This document shows positions 17,690-26,506 of a DNA stretch of 64,000 nt, piece by piece (the first letter of the stretch is position 1; every line of letters begins with the position of its first letter). The position numbers were made by a program, and so were the translations under genes. The stretch spans positions 16,663-80,662 of the forward strand of contig JACZRS010000020.1 of assembly GCA_022574595.1 (NCBI GenBank), read 5' to 3'. Source of the DNA: Planctomycetota bacterium. Lineage in GTDB: Bacteria > Planctomycetota > Phycisphaerae > Phycisphaerales > SM1A02. The notes under the pieces were generated by a model that saw only the letters and a list, made by a program, of their open reading frames with translations, searched no databases and was not told where the DNA came from.

Positions 17690-18505
17690 ATGGAACATTT
17701 CACTTATAGAGCGTTCTCCTTGATTGGAATGATGGTCTCCCTGGTCATTATGCTGGTGCTCTCAGTACTCCTGCTTAATGGGCTAAATGATGCAACCACC
17801 GGCCAGAAGTCCGCCAAGGTCGGGACCGTTGCGTCTTTAAGGGATAAGGAATATCTGCGCGGTCTCTTTCAAGGGATGGCGTACTCGCATAACGATCTTT
17901 CGGGATCGAAAAATAGTTATTACTTAACACCCAGCATCGTTGCAGGCGACGATGATATTTCGCGTAACACCACAGCAAATCTTTATTCCGCAATGATCAT
18001 ACAACGCTACACCGTTCCTCAAAATCTAATCTCCGGCAACGAATATAATCCGGATATTTGGATGGATGAAGATTACAACATGAACGCTTACGATCCCTAC
18101 AATGGGGTATTTTGGGATACAAACTTCAAAGCCGATCTCGCTAAAGAGTCAAACGTTTCATTCGCGCACATGCCCTTATATGGCAAGCGCTATCAACAAC
18201 ATTGGAAATTCACAGTCGATTCTCGATCCGTATTATTCGGCAACCGCGGACCCGCAGCCGGTGTAGATAATCCCGACTCACTTACATACGGCCGAAACAA
18301 ACAGTGGGGGGGCCACATCGTTTTCGGTGACGGCCACGTCGATTTTGTGACAACATTCTTCGCCCCCGGCGTATCATTTTCCCTAGATGGAGTAGATACC
18401 GCAGACAATATCTTCGCCATGGAAGATGGCGAAGAAGGCATCGACGCCATCCTCAGCTTCACAAAGCTAATGCACGAATACGGCCCGGAATTGCAGTATG
18501 ATTAG
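17690..18505 (+). CDS. Pseudopilin-like exported protein with H-x-DG type tail
   Basis: 271 residues from ATG 17690 (a GTG at 17672 is also in frame). The N-terminus MEHFTYRAFSLIGMMVSLVI resembles a type IV prepilin/pseudopilin signal, but position +5, normally Glu, is Gly. The C-terminal part has the segment HIVFGDGHVDFV, typical of the large planctomycete DUF1559-like family of pseudopilin-derived proteins. The middle contains many Tyr/Asn/Asp residues. Probably anchored in the inner membrane with the body in the periplasm. It is followed by an intrinsic-terminator-like hairpin at 18523. Function unknown. Confidence 0.72.
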   Translation: MEHFTYRAFSLIGMMVSLVIMLVLSVLLLNGLNDATTGQKSAKVGTVASLRDKEYLRGLFQGMAYSHNDLSGSKNSYYLTPSIVAGDDDISRNTTANLYSAMIIQRYTVPQNLISGNEYNPDIWMDEDYNMNAYDPYNGVFWDTNFKADLAKESNVSFAHMPLYGKRYQQHWKFTVDSRSVLFGNRGPAAGVDNPDSLTYGRNKQWGGHIVFGDGHVDFVTTFFAPGVSFSLDGVDTADNIFAMEDGEEGIDAILSFTKLMHEYGPELQYD

Positions 18506-18522
18506 TAATTAAGTGGCAAAAA

Positions 18523-18555
18523 GCCCAGGCACTCCCATGCCTGGACTTTATATTT
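18523..18555 (+). terminator. Probable intrinsic terminator after the pseudopilin-like gene
   Basis: CCAGGCA (18525-18531) pairs with TGCCTGG (18538-18544), a 7-bp stem with a 6-base loop, followed by ACTTTATATTTCT, a moderately T-rich tail. It starts 17 bases after the stop codon. Confidence 0.6.
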
Positions 18556-18563
18556 CTCTTATC

Positions 18564-18593
18564 CCCCTCTCCCCCCGGGAGAGGGGTTAGGGC
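18564..18593. repeat. CCCCTCTCCC palindrome
   Basis: CCCCTCTCCC (18564-18573) pairs perfectly with GGGAGAGGGG (18577-18586) and is followed by TTAGGG. This is the widespread CCCCTCTCCC...GGGAGAGGGGTTAGGG type of dispersed bacterial repeat. It lies between convergent genes and could also help terminate the minus-strand gene ending at 18621. Confidence 0.6.
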
Positions 18594-18620
18594 TCTTCTC
18601 TTACTCAATGCCCCGATGTA

Positions 18621-19703
18621 TTATTCAGGACACAATCCCCAGTTTGCAAACAGTTCTAGCAGATCACTCGTGTTGATCTCACCACCGCTATTGGAGTCCA
18701 TTAGCAGGGGGGTAGCCCCACCTGCGCCACATGGTGGCGTTAAGGCTAATACCGTTTCGGTGGAATTGAAGCCAGCAAGCTCGCCGCCTATCAAGTAAAT
18801 CCGGCCATCCTTCCCCAAAGTAAGGCCTAAGACACCCCGGCCTTCGGGCAACGCCGTCCATGGCTCCCACGTTTCCGTGTCTGGATCGAACCTGACTAAT
18901 CGGTTGGCATATCCGGGAAGCCAACCACCAGCTACATAGATACGCCCATCGGCACCTAGTACTGAGTAATCCTGTTGCGAAGCCTTGCCAGGAATATCTT
19001 CGGTGAGGACCACCCATCCCTCCTCAGGGTTGCACGGATCAAACCGTTCAACGCTGACGATGTGGGCAGTGTCAGTTGCGCCCCCAATGGCATAAATCCT
19101 GCCAAGGCGGTCAGTCACAACGCCAGCAATGGCCCGGGCAATGTTGAGTTCGGGTCCGGGAGCCCAACCGAATTCAGGTCGTGCGGGATCATAAATCTCG
19201 ACGGAACTAAGAGAGGTTAATGGTTTGCCCGCTGCGTATCCCCCTACGACCCAGATTCGCCCCCACTTATCGATAGTAGAGCCGGGGAAATACCTGGCAA
19301 CGTTCAGATCCGGCATGTAGCCTGCGTCCCAGGTGGGAGCCTTAGCTGTCGTGTCATACCGTTCCACGGACGCCAATACTCCGAGGTCGTCGATTCCGCC
19401 AATTGCGTAGATGAACCCATTGACACAGGCAACCGTATGTGCATATCGAGCGGTTGTCATCGGTGCGACCTCAAGCCATGCCTCTGCGTAGCCGGTCACG
19501 GAGTCGAATTTCAGTATCTCTACCGAGTCAAAAATATCCGCATCGACGCCTCCGACAGCATAGATGTCGCCGCAGGGAGAGGTACATACTCCATGGAACC
19601 CGCGTGCAACATTCAACGATGGTCCCGGTGTCCAATCCGCTGCCAGTGAGATAGTTGTGCAGCAGGCTAATCCGACTGCTACGATTGTTGATTGCAACTT
19701 CAT
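18621..19703 (-). CDS. Exported kelch-repeat beta-propeller with C-terminal dockerin-like motif
   Basis: 360 residues. Signal peptide MKLQSTIVAVGLACCTTISLA with cleavage likely before ADWTPGP. About six kelch-type repeats follow, each with paired glycines and a spaced Tyr/Trp (GDIYAVGG, GFIYAIGG, GRIWVVGG, GRIYAIGG, GRIYVAGG, GRIYLIGG), consistent with one six-bladed propeller. The C-terminus has a single dockerin-like repeat, DSNSGGEINTSDLLELFANWG, ending in LCPE. This tail is shared with nine other exported proteins in the window and is probably a sorting or anchoring module. No enzymatic residues can be assigned. Confidence 0.8.
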   Translation of the reverse strand: MKLQSTIVAVGLACCTTISLAADWTPGPSLNVARGFHGVCTSPCGDIYAVGGVDADIFDSVEILKFDSVTGYAEAWLEVAPMTTARYAHTVACVNGFIYAIGGIDDLGVLASVERYDTTAKAPTWDAGYMPDLNVARYFPGSTIDKWGRIWVVGGYAAGKPLTSLSSVEIYDPARPEFGWAPGPELNIARAIAGVVTDRLGRIYAIGGATDTAHIVSVERFDPCNPEEGWVVLTEDIPGKASQQDYSVLGADGRIYVAGGWLPGYANRLVRFDPDTETWEPWTALPEGRGVLGLTLGKDGRIYLIGGELAGFNSTETVLALTPPCGAGGATPLLMDSNSGGEINTSDLLELFANWGLCPE

Positions 19704-19865
19704 ATTAAAGTCTCCTCATTCAGATTCCCCAACTTTATTGCTTTGGAAGACGCGGTTGGGATCGCTGTCTCCACTAGCAACTACGGATCAAGTATGACGA
19801 TCGGGCAGCGAGGGCATAAATTATTTTTGAGTTTGCTATAGATTCCCATGGGGGATTTGGGCGGA

Positions 19866-22046
19866 TCAATCGTCAATTTCCGCAGGTGTGGATGGATTTC
19901 CAACAATTGGCGGAAGGTCGCCGAGGTAGAACATATCTGGCGGTGGGAGTGTGTCTCCAGCCCGCTTGTAGGGGTCGTTTATTATGCGCAGCTCTCGCTG
20001 TTCAACGCCATTCTCGTTAATCAACCAGCTTAGGGCTGCATTAGGTGCGTTTGCAAACGGGAGATGTAAGCGCACTTGACGGCCAGGTTCATTATCTGAG
20101 GTCGGACGAATGAGTTTTCGCTGCCCAAATATATCGGATGCTTCGGGGGGAAGGATGCACTTGTACCAAGGCACAATCTCGTCGCCCTGAGTGGTAATCC
20201 ATTCGTGGGCAATATGGCCTTCTCGAGGCTTCACGCCGAACACAACCAATGGGTGGGCTTTCTTCACTTCGGAGTAACCGCGATCACCCCAATAGGCCCG
20301 TGCATCAAGACCCGAAAAGACGAGCAACTCCGCATCCGACATCCAATATAACGAATTGACTCCACCGTCCTGCCACAACTGGAACAACAGTTCCCCCGTC
20401 AGATCATAGATGCGAATGATGCCCGCTGAGTACGGGCCGTGTTTGAACGATGTCACAATTTCCGGCCCTGGAAACTCCTGAAAAACATCAATCAGCTTGC
20501 TGAAATGAACTCCAAACTGCTGGCCGGTAAAGTCTCGGGCAATGAGTTCAGGCAAGATATCTTTCGTCTCGACTCGTTTGCTCCAAACGGGTTCATCCAG
20601 ATCACCTTGGATATGGAAGGCATTGAGCGAACCCAGCAGTTTGCTCTGGTCCAACTGCGAGAACCCTATTATGGCCAGCATACCGCCGCCAAGATAGGCA
20701 GGTCGATCTACCAGAGTTGCATCACTGATGCCGTGCTCAGCTTCGGACCGCCATGTATGCAGTATCCTGCCGCTGATAGAGATAAGTCTGGCTTCACGGC
20801 GGTCAGGTGTTATCACTATCTCATACGGTCGGAAATTCAAAAACCATACAGACAATGATGTTGCACCAACCGTTAATATCGCAATCAACAAACATGCGGC
20901 GGTGGTTGTCATCACAGGGTGGTGGGTAACCCAGCGCATGGTTAGGGACCAGCGTGATGGTGGGCGGGCATCTATTGGTTCGCCTGCTAAATATCTGCGA
21001 ATTTCTTTGCAAAGTTCTGCGGTTGATTGATAACGCTGTTCACGCTTCTTATTGAGTGCTTTTAGTACGATTGCTTCGATATCGCCTCTCAGGGTTTTGC
21101 TTATTGTGCTGGGGCGAGGGGGATCACACTCCTGTACCATTCGCGTGGCGTGGGGGAGTGCGGTATCGTGAAGATCGTAAGGTAGTTGCTTACACAATAG
21201 TTCATATAACACTATGCCTAGCGAATATATGTCGCTGCGGATGTCTATGTCGTGTGGGTCGCCTGAGCATTGTTCGGGGCTCATGTACTGTAGTGTGCCG
21301 ATCAGTTCGCGTACGTCGGTTTGTAGGGTTGTGATTGCGATATCGCTATCGGTAGCGCGTGCTATGCCGAAGTCTATGATTTTGACCAGACCGCCCCCGG
21401 AATTGCTCTCAGAAACGCTCGCGGCTTTGCGTTCCCTCAGACCGCGACCACTGGTCGCGGCTTTACATGGTTGGCCCCCGGTGTGTTCACCGGGGGCTAA
21501 ATTGTCGGTGCATTCCACCAATATGTTTGCGGGTTTCAGGTCGCGGTGGATTATGCCTTTTTGGTGGCCGTGATGGACTGCATCACAAACTTGTGTGAAC
21601 AGATTTAGCCGCTCTCTAATTGAAAGTTTGTGTTCAGTAGCGTATTGGGTAATAGTTTTTGCGTGTGGGATGTATTCCATTGCAAAGTAGGGGACCGCTT
21701 CGTTGCTGTCGGGATCCTGGTGTGTGCCTGCTTGGTAGATTTCCGCAATCCCGGGATGTCGCAGTCGTGCTAGTACAGCTGCCTCGTGATCAAATCTGCG
21801 TAGTACGGTTCGTGAGACTATGCCTCGTTTGAGGATTTTCAGCGCTACCACGCGCTCAGGATTCTCCTGCAGAGCTTCATAAACACTTCCCATTCCTCCG
21901 GTTGCGATGAGGCTTAGGATGCGATATTGGCCGATGTTCTGCGGAAGTGGGGGGTGGGGGACTTCTGGAGTCTCTTGAGGCGCATCTTCATCATCGTCCA
22001 GCAAGTGCTGAGCCAAATTCCTGGCCTGTTGATGCGTCAACGGCAT
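19866..22046 (-). CDS. Membrane-anchored Ser/Thr protein kinase with a repeat-derived insertion
   Basis: 726 residues from the ATG at 22044-22046, preceded by GAGGAAA; the longer ORF start is not supported. Pkn2-type kinase: Gly-rich loop ATGGMGSVYEA, K70 in VALKIL, E88, catalytic HRDLKPANILV (D169, N174), DFG at 225-227, and TLQYMSPEQ. One transmembrane helix at about 378-402 is followed by a roughly 320-residue extracytoplasmic sensor-like domain. Residues of about 181-218, between the catalytic loop and DFG, are encoded by two adjacent palindromic repeat units and are absent from normal kinases. It is divergent from an ECF sigma factor gene 92 bases away, an arrangement common in planctomycetes. 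Confidence 0.88.
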   Translation of the reverse strand: MPLTHQQARNLAQHLLDDDEDAPQETPEVPHPPLPQNIGQYRILSLIATGGMGSVYEALQENPERVVALKILKRGIVSRTVLRRFDHEAAVLARLRHPGIAEIYQAGTHQDPDSNEAVPYFAMEYIPHAKTITQYATEHKLSIRERLNLFTQVCDAVHHGHQKGIIHRDLKPANILVECTDNLAPGEHTGGQPCKAATSGRGLRERKAASVSESNSGGGLVKIIDFGIARATDSDIAITTLQTDVRELIGTLQYMSPEQCSGDPHDIDIRSDIYSLGIVLYELLCKQLPYDLHDTALPHATRMVQECDPPRPSTISKTLRGDIEAIVLKALNKKREQRYQSTAELCKEIRRYLAGEPIDARPPSRWSLTMRWVTHHPVMTTTAACLLIAILTVGATSLSVWFLNFRPYEIVITPDRREARLISISGRILHTWRSEAEHGISDATLVDRPAYLGGGMLAIIGFSQLDQSKLLGSLNAFHIQGDLDEPVWSKRVETKDILPELIARDFTGQQFGVHFSKLIDVFQEFPGPEIVTSFKHGPYSAGIIRIYDLTGELLFQLWQDGGVNSLYWMSDAELLVFSGLDARAYWGDRGYSEVKKAHPLVVFGVKPREGHIAHEWITTQGDEIVPWYKCILPPEASDIFGQRKLIRPTSDNEPGRQVRLHLPFANAPNAALSWLINENGVEQRELRIINDPYKRAGDTLPPPDMFYLGDLPPIVGNPSTPAEIDD
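21400..21502 (-). repeat. Palindromic repeat units inserted in frame inside the kinase gene
   Basis: Contains two palindromes: ACCGCGACCACTGGTCGCGG (about 21440-21459) and, on the minus strand, ATTTAGCCCCCGGTGAACAC followed by ACCGGGGGC (21473-21502). The second matches the family found at 42278, 44112, 44816 and 44948. The DNA is read through as protein, adding about 38 residues. Confidence 0.75.
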
Positions 22047-22138
22047 GGTGTATTTCCTCGCGCCCGTCATATACAATAACTACGGCAGAGGATCAACGAT
22101 ATAGCATCGAAAAACTCAACTTCTTTCAAGGGGAAGAG

Positions 22139-22864
22139 ATGGACCAGCATCCCACCGCAAGTCGCTTTAAGACCACTAGTTGGACACTTATTGTTCGCGC
22201 CAGGGGTAGTGCGGATGATCTTGAGCAGCTCCTTGGGATGTATTGGAGCCCTTGTTATGCATTCCTTCGCAGGCAAGGTCACAGTTCGCACGATGCTCAA
22301 GACCTTACCCAGGGGTTTCTCACAGAGATTGTGCTGGAACGCGATCTCATAAAGCGCGCAGATCCGGAACGCGGCAAGTTCCGCTCATTTTTAGTTTCCG
22401 CATTAAGCAAGTTTGTTATAGATGAATATCGTAAAGATCGTGGGCGCGATGGTAAACGAACGCGCGTGATGGTTCCTAAAGACCCTTTGGTGTTAGCCCT
22501 TGCTGAGCCAAATACTGCTGAGGATCCTGCACAGGCGTTTGAAAGACAATGGGCAGCCACGGTTCTGGATATTGCAATGTGCAGGCTGGAAGAATCCTGC
22601 AATCGTGAGGGTCTTGGCCAGCATTGGATTGCCTTTGAGGCGCGGGTCAAGGGTCCAGCAGTATATGGAACTGAGCCAGCTTCGATTGATTCATTATTAA
22701 AAGCGCTGGATGCAAGTGGGCCGGAGGAGATATCGAGCATGCTCCATACCGTAAAGCGAAAGTTCCGGAGTATATATCGAGATGTTGTTGCAGAGACAAT
22801 AGTTGATCCTGATCAGCTTGATGAGGAGTTACAGCAGCTAAGAGAGTTTTTATCTATTGGATAG
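22139..22864 (+). CDS. ECF-type RNA polymerase sigma factor, kinase-associated group
   Basis: 241 residues from ATG 22139, with AAGGGGAAGAG directly upstream; the longer upstream ORF would run through the start region of the divergent kinase. Region 2 is recognisable (YWSPCYAFLRRQGHSSHDAQDLTQGFLTE and FRSFLVSALSKFVIDEYRKDR). The C-terminal half has a weak region 4-like helical part (DASGPEEISSMLHTVKRKFRSIYRDVV). Such planctomycete sigma factors are usually paired with a Ser/Thr kinase that has an extracytoplasmic domain instead of a classical anti-sigma factor. The kinase 92 bases away fits this, suggesting phosphorylation-controlled activity (inference). Confidence 0.85.
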   Translation: MDQHPTASRFKTTSWTLIVRARGSADDLEQLLGMYWSPCYAFLRRQGHSSHDAQDLTQGFLTEIVLERDLIKRADPERGKFRSFLVSALSKFVIDEYRKDRGRDGKRTRVMVPKDPLVLALAEPNTAEDPAQAFERQWAATVLDIAMCRLEESCNREGLGQHWIAFEARVKGPAVYGTEPASIDSLLKALDASGPEEISSMLHTVKRKFRSIYRDVVAETIVDPDQLDEELQQLREFLSIG

Positions 22865-22901
22865 GCGTGGATGATCGAGGTGTAGGGTTAGTAATGCGCA
22901 T

Positions 22902-22940
22902 AAAAAAATCCCACGCGAACCCCCTTCGGTCGCGTGGGAT
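22902..22940 (-). terminator. Strong intrinsic terminator for the coiled-coil lipoprotein gene
   Basis: ATCCCACGCGA (22908-22918) pairs with TCGCGTGGGAT (22930-22940), a perfect 11-bp stem. On the minus strand it is followed by a run of seven T residues (22908-22902), so it terminates the gene ending at 22970. It may also stop the convergent sigma-factor transcript. Confidence 0.85.
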
Positions 22941-22969
22941 ATAAATTCAAATTGTTGCGCTAAAGACTA

Positions 22970-25783
22970 TTAGTCGTCAAAATCGCTATTAGTAGGAACC
23001 TCTACGATCGTACTCTTTGGAAGAGCCTCTATTGTCAGATCGTGTGAGGGGATACCCGGGGTTTGGGCTCTACGCTGATTAGGATCGTAATATTTCAATC
23101 CTGCCAGGCGTGCATCCCAATTTTTAAGGGCAGCCTCTTGTGTAAGGTTCTGCTGCTTTCTAAGTTCAGCTAATCGAGCACGAGATACTGCACGTGCTGA
23201 TTCCGCCTGCGCCAGTGCAGCTTCCAGATTAGTGCGTCTATGCAGAACATCTCTGAACTGCTTGGTTGCTTCACGAACTCGTGCAGCATCAGCCTGAACA
23301 ATACGAGCACCAAAGAGTGCTTCGACAGCAGACTGACGGGCGCTTGCTATTTGTCGCTGTGCTTTTGCTTCTGCTCGAGCGACATGAGTATCAGCCTGGA
23401 TTGCTGCCTGGGCAGCGTCGGCCACAGCTTCAAGGTGCTGTCGGTCAGAGTGTGCTGAAGCTAACATACGATCAGCCTGGGCTTCTGCTCGAAGTGAATC
23501 CGAGAAGATGAGGTTTCGTGTATGTTCGATCTCAGCAGATGCAACTGCTCGTTCCATCTCGTTACGAGCTTCGAATCTGCTGATCTCGATATCGGTCTTT
23601 CTTGAAAAGACATGTGCACGGGCCATGGATTCATCGAAATTGGCTTGAGCGATTGCAATACCTGATTCGACTGATCGGTCAAGCTTTGCAAGTTCAGCTT
23701 TGAGAGTACGATCTGCAGCTGTGATTTGCGCTTCAAGCTCGGATGCCAAGGCATTTTCCGATTGCTCAACGCTGTCAGCTTCAACTAATAGACGATTAAC
23801 CTGGGCGTTGCCTCGGCTTTTATTAGCTTTAAATTCAGCATTCAGTGCTACTGCTTCACTCTTACCATTTAGTGCCATGGCTTGAGACTCAGCTCTGAAT
23901 TGCTCAGCCTTAGCCACTGCTAGTTCCAGCATTTCCTTTGCCGCAGCGCGGGTATCTGTCGCTTGAGCGGTAGCGTCCTTACGGAAACTTTCCGCTTCGA
24001 CGATCTCACGATTGTAAGTAGACTCTGCAACAGCTAATGCGGATGAAACACGGGCCTTGGCTTCATCAACTTGCGCTCTTGCTTGAGTTTCAATGGTGTC
24101 AGCTAATGCTTGTTCTTCAGCACTAACAGCCAGCTCTTGTTTGAGTACAGCTTCCGCTTTGGATTTATTCTCATTAAACGATGCCTGAATCGCTAACTCC
24201 TGTGAATTAGCAATGGAGCGATCACGCATTACTTCTGCTAAGGTTGAGCGGAACGCAGCAATATGCTCAGGCTCCATCTGAGGTGTAACTGCATCAACAG
24301 TTGGTCCATCTGGCACTTCATGCAACCCTTCGGGCATTGGTGTTGGTGCACCAGTCTTTGAGTCAAAGTCAACTCGGCCATCCTTTTGCTTATTGGCTAG
24401 CTCATCAATAATCTTTGCACGAAGAGTAGCTGCTTCAGCTTCTGAGTCCGCGATAATTTCCTTCATCTGGGCGTTTGCAAGCTCCTGGCTGTGAAGGGCA
24501 GTTTCACGAATCGCCTGGGCGCGAGCTTCTGCTTCTGCTTTAACAAATTCAGCTCGGGCAACTTCCTCAGCCCGGACAGAACGGATGCGAAGCTTTTCAA
24601 CCTCAGCGTTCTGGCTATCGTACCAAGCCTTAAGCTCGCCCGCACTCTTATCAAAGTCAGCTTGGGCTTCATTGGCAAACCAAGTTGCATCAGCTCGAAG
24701 TCGATCGATTTCTGCAACTGCACGAGCAAATTTGGTCTGAGCGCTAGTCTGAGCTTTGTCTGCTGCTGCCTGTGATGCACGCCAATGCATTTCTGCTGCA
24801 CTAACTTTAAGGTTAAACTGCTCTTTAGAAGCTTGAGCCATGATTGCAGTAGCGCGGGCGTTTAGTACCTGAGCCTCAGCACGGGCGTCGCCTTCGATAG
24901 CATTTGCCTGTGCAGCTAGCTTGGATGATTCAGCTTCGCTTCGTTTGCGTACGGTTTTAATTAGAATATCAAGTTCATCAGATCGGGCATTCATGCCCTC
25001 TTTGGTTGCGGATGCTTCTGCGCGAAGTGCATCTGCAGTCGCATTAGCTCGGCTGCGTGTTGCTAATGATCGCTCACGCATATCTTCAATAGCCGCAAAT
25101 CCTTCAGCTTCTGTTGTCTGACGAATTGTGCGAAGCTTGTCAAGACGAGCCTGAGCTTGAGTAAACTCAGCATCAGTTAGGCTAGTCATATCAGAATAAG
25201 TCGTCTCGCGCTCTTTAAGCAAGGAATTAACCAGCGACTCATTTGTTAGGACAGAACTTTCAAGTTCACGCTGACGCGCAGAAACGCTTGCGTACATCTT
25301 GCTTTGTTTAGCAGTTGCTTGCTGGCGAAGATTGTCAGCATCTGCGATTGCCATCTGCTCTCTAGATTCAGCGGTCTTACGTCTGGCGGTAATCCTGGCT
25401 TGTGCTTCACGAGCCTCGGCGATACTTTCCATTTCTATTGCTCGAGCATCTGCTAGGTTGCGTTCGACTTCTGCCATCCCAATGCGGGCTTCAGAGACGA
25501 ACTGCTCTGGCAAGTCTGTTGCTTTTGCAGTGGATTTGATTAGGCTGCGAGTTTTGTCAAGGCGCTGGCCTTCTTCACCAAATTCTAAACCCGCATCTGA
25601 CCTGGACGACTGATTCGTCCAATCTGAGCCAAAACCGTCCCACGTACTGCATCCAGCGACCAGGACAACCAGCGATGCTGCAACGTTAGACGTTATCAGC
25701 CATACGCGACGACGACCGGAACGAACAGCTTTACTGCTCTTATCATTACGTCCAGCCTTGTTGAATGAGAAGTGGGCCTCCAT
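22970..25783 (-). CDS. Very long alanine/glutamate-rich coiled-coil lipoprotein
   Basis: 937 residues. A basic 26-residue N-terminus precedes a hydrophobic stretch ending in LVAGC, so Cys45 is probably lipidated. From about residue 70 to 895 the sequence is almost entirely Ala, Glu, Arg, Lys, Gln, Asp and Ser with heptad-like spacing (for example ARAEEVARAEFVKAEAEARA), and very little Gly or Pro except in a Pro-containing break around residue 475. The C-terminal 40 residues contain a Tyr/Pro motif (LKYYDPNQRRAQTPG). It would make an extended rod between the membrane and some distant layer. No repeat of fixed length is obvious. GGAG lies nine bases before the start. It is convergent with the sigma-factor gene. 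Confidence 0.75.
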   Translation of the reverse strand: MEAHFSFNKAGRNDKSSKAVRSGRRRVWLITSNVAASLVVLVAGCSTWDGFGSDWTNQSSRSDAGLEFGEEGQRLDKTRSLIKSTAKATDLPEQFVSEARIGMAEVERNLADARAIEMESIAEAREAQARITARRKTAESREQMAIADADNLRQQATAKQSKMYASVSARQRELESSVLTNESLVNSLLKERETTYSDMTSLTDAEFTQAQARLDKLRTIRQTTEAEGFAAIEDMRERSLATRSRANATADALRAEASATKEGMNARSDELDILIKTVRKRSEAESSKLAAQANAIEGDARAEAQVLNARATAIMAQASKEQFNLKVSAAEMHWRASQAAADKAQTSAQTKFARAVAEIDRLRADATWFANEAQADFDKSAGELKAWYDSQNAEVEKLRIRSVRAEEVARAEFVKAEAEARAQAIRETALHSQELANAQMKEIIADSEAEAATLRAKIIDELANKQKDGRVDFDSKTGAPTPMPEGLHEVPDGPTVDAVTPQMEPEHIAAFRSTLAEVMRDRSIANSQELAIQASFNENKSKAEAVLKQELAVSAEEQALADTIETQARAQVDEAKARVSSALAVAESTYNREIVEAESFRKDATAQATDTRAAAKEMLELAVAKAEQFRAESQAMALNGKSEAVALNAEFKANKSRGNAQVNRLLVEADSVEQSENALASELEAQITAADRTLKAELAKLDRSVESGIAIAQANFDESMARAHVFSRKTDIEISRFEARNEMERAVASAEIEHTRNLIFSDSLRAEAQADRMLASAHSDRQHLEAVADAAQAAIQADTHVARAEAKAQRQIASARQSAVEALFGARIVQADAARVREATKQFRDVLHRRTNLEAALAQAESARAVSRARLAELRKQQNLTQEAALKNWDARLAGLKYYDPNQRRAQTPGIPSHDLTIEALPKSTIVEVPTNSDFDD

Positions 25784-26506
25784 AAGGCTATCTCCAAATC
25801 AGAAGTTAAAGGACATATACACCCTGTGCTTACATCAGCGCAGCGGTGAGTCCCATCATGGTTCGGCTATGCAAGGTGTTATATTTAGTTGAATCGTGCG
25901 ATACGCAGCGATCTAATCAAGACCAGCGAAACAAATTCCAATAGTGCAGCTAATACACCTATTTGGAAGCTGGCTGTGCGTTACTTTGTGCGGTTAGATT
26001 CACTTAGGTAATTAATTCGCTAGGGCCCACAAAAATATAGGACTTGAGAAACTTGCTCGCGCCAATATTGCGCAGCTTGCCGCCTTCTTCCCTTGATGCC
26101 GCTAGTTCCGGCTTTGCGAAACCAGTGCAACTCATCGCGGGCATTCACTTCCTAATCCTCGGCGACGGATTGAAGTGATTACCAGACTTGAAGTCTTGCC
26201 TAGGTACGACAATAGGCTAGGTTACCCCATCAGATTCTGATGTTAACACGGTATTCCAGGATAGCGGGTCGATCCTAATATAGGAGATGTCAGGTTGAAT
26301 AATTTATACAACAACCCATAACTTGGGTTTCAGGGGTGCCACACACAGCTAGTCTTCGAGTCGTGTGTGCAAATTGTACTATGAACTTCCAAACGCACTG
26401 ACGACTCCGCGACGCTTCGCGAGAACTTGTCCCCTTTAATTCTTTAATCCTCTCTTACGCTTTTGTCCCTCTGCATAAATGGGGTTCGAATTCTTAGGAT
26501 CTGCCC
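25784..26506. other. 723-base region without a recognisable gene
   Basis: No ORF on either strand looks coding. The right part holds the shortened copy of the 122-bp palindromic element (26334-26434). The stretch 26040-26240 is more GC-rich and has a small inverted repeat, GCCTA(GGTACGACAA)TAGGC. The left part should contain the promoter of the coiled-coil lipoprotein gene, but no convincing -35/-10 pair was identified. Confidence 0.5.
26334..26434. repeat. Shortened copy B of the palindromic element at 13237
   Basis: Shares with copy A the GGGTGCCAC terminus, AGTCTTCGAGTCGT, CGCACTGACGACT and AGAACTTGTCCC in the same order. The 3' end, including the terminal AGTGGCACCC arm, is missing. The two copies are about 13 kb apart and lie in non-coding DNA. 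Confidence 0.65.

Noticed and set aside
21947..22138. Extended N-terminus of the ECF sigma factor
   Set aside because: It would be antisense to the start of the kinase gene; ATG 22139 has a strong ribosome-binding sequence and the usual length.
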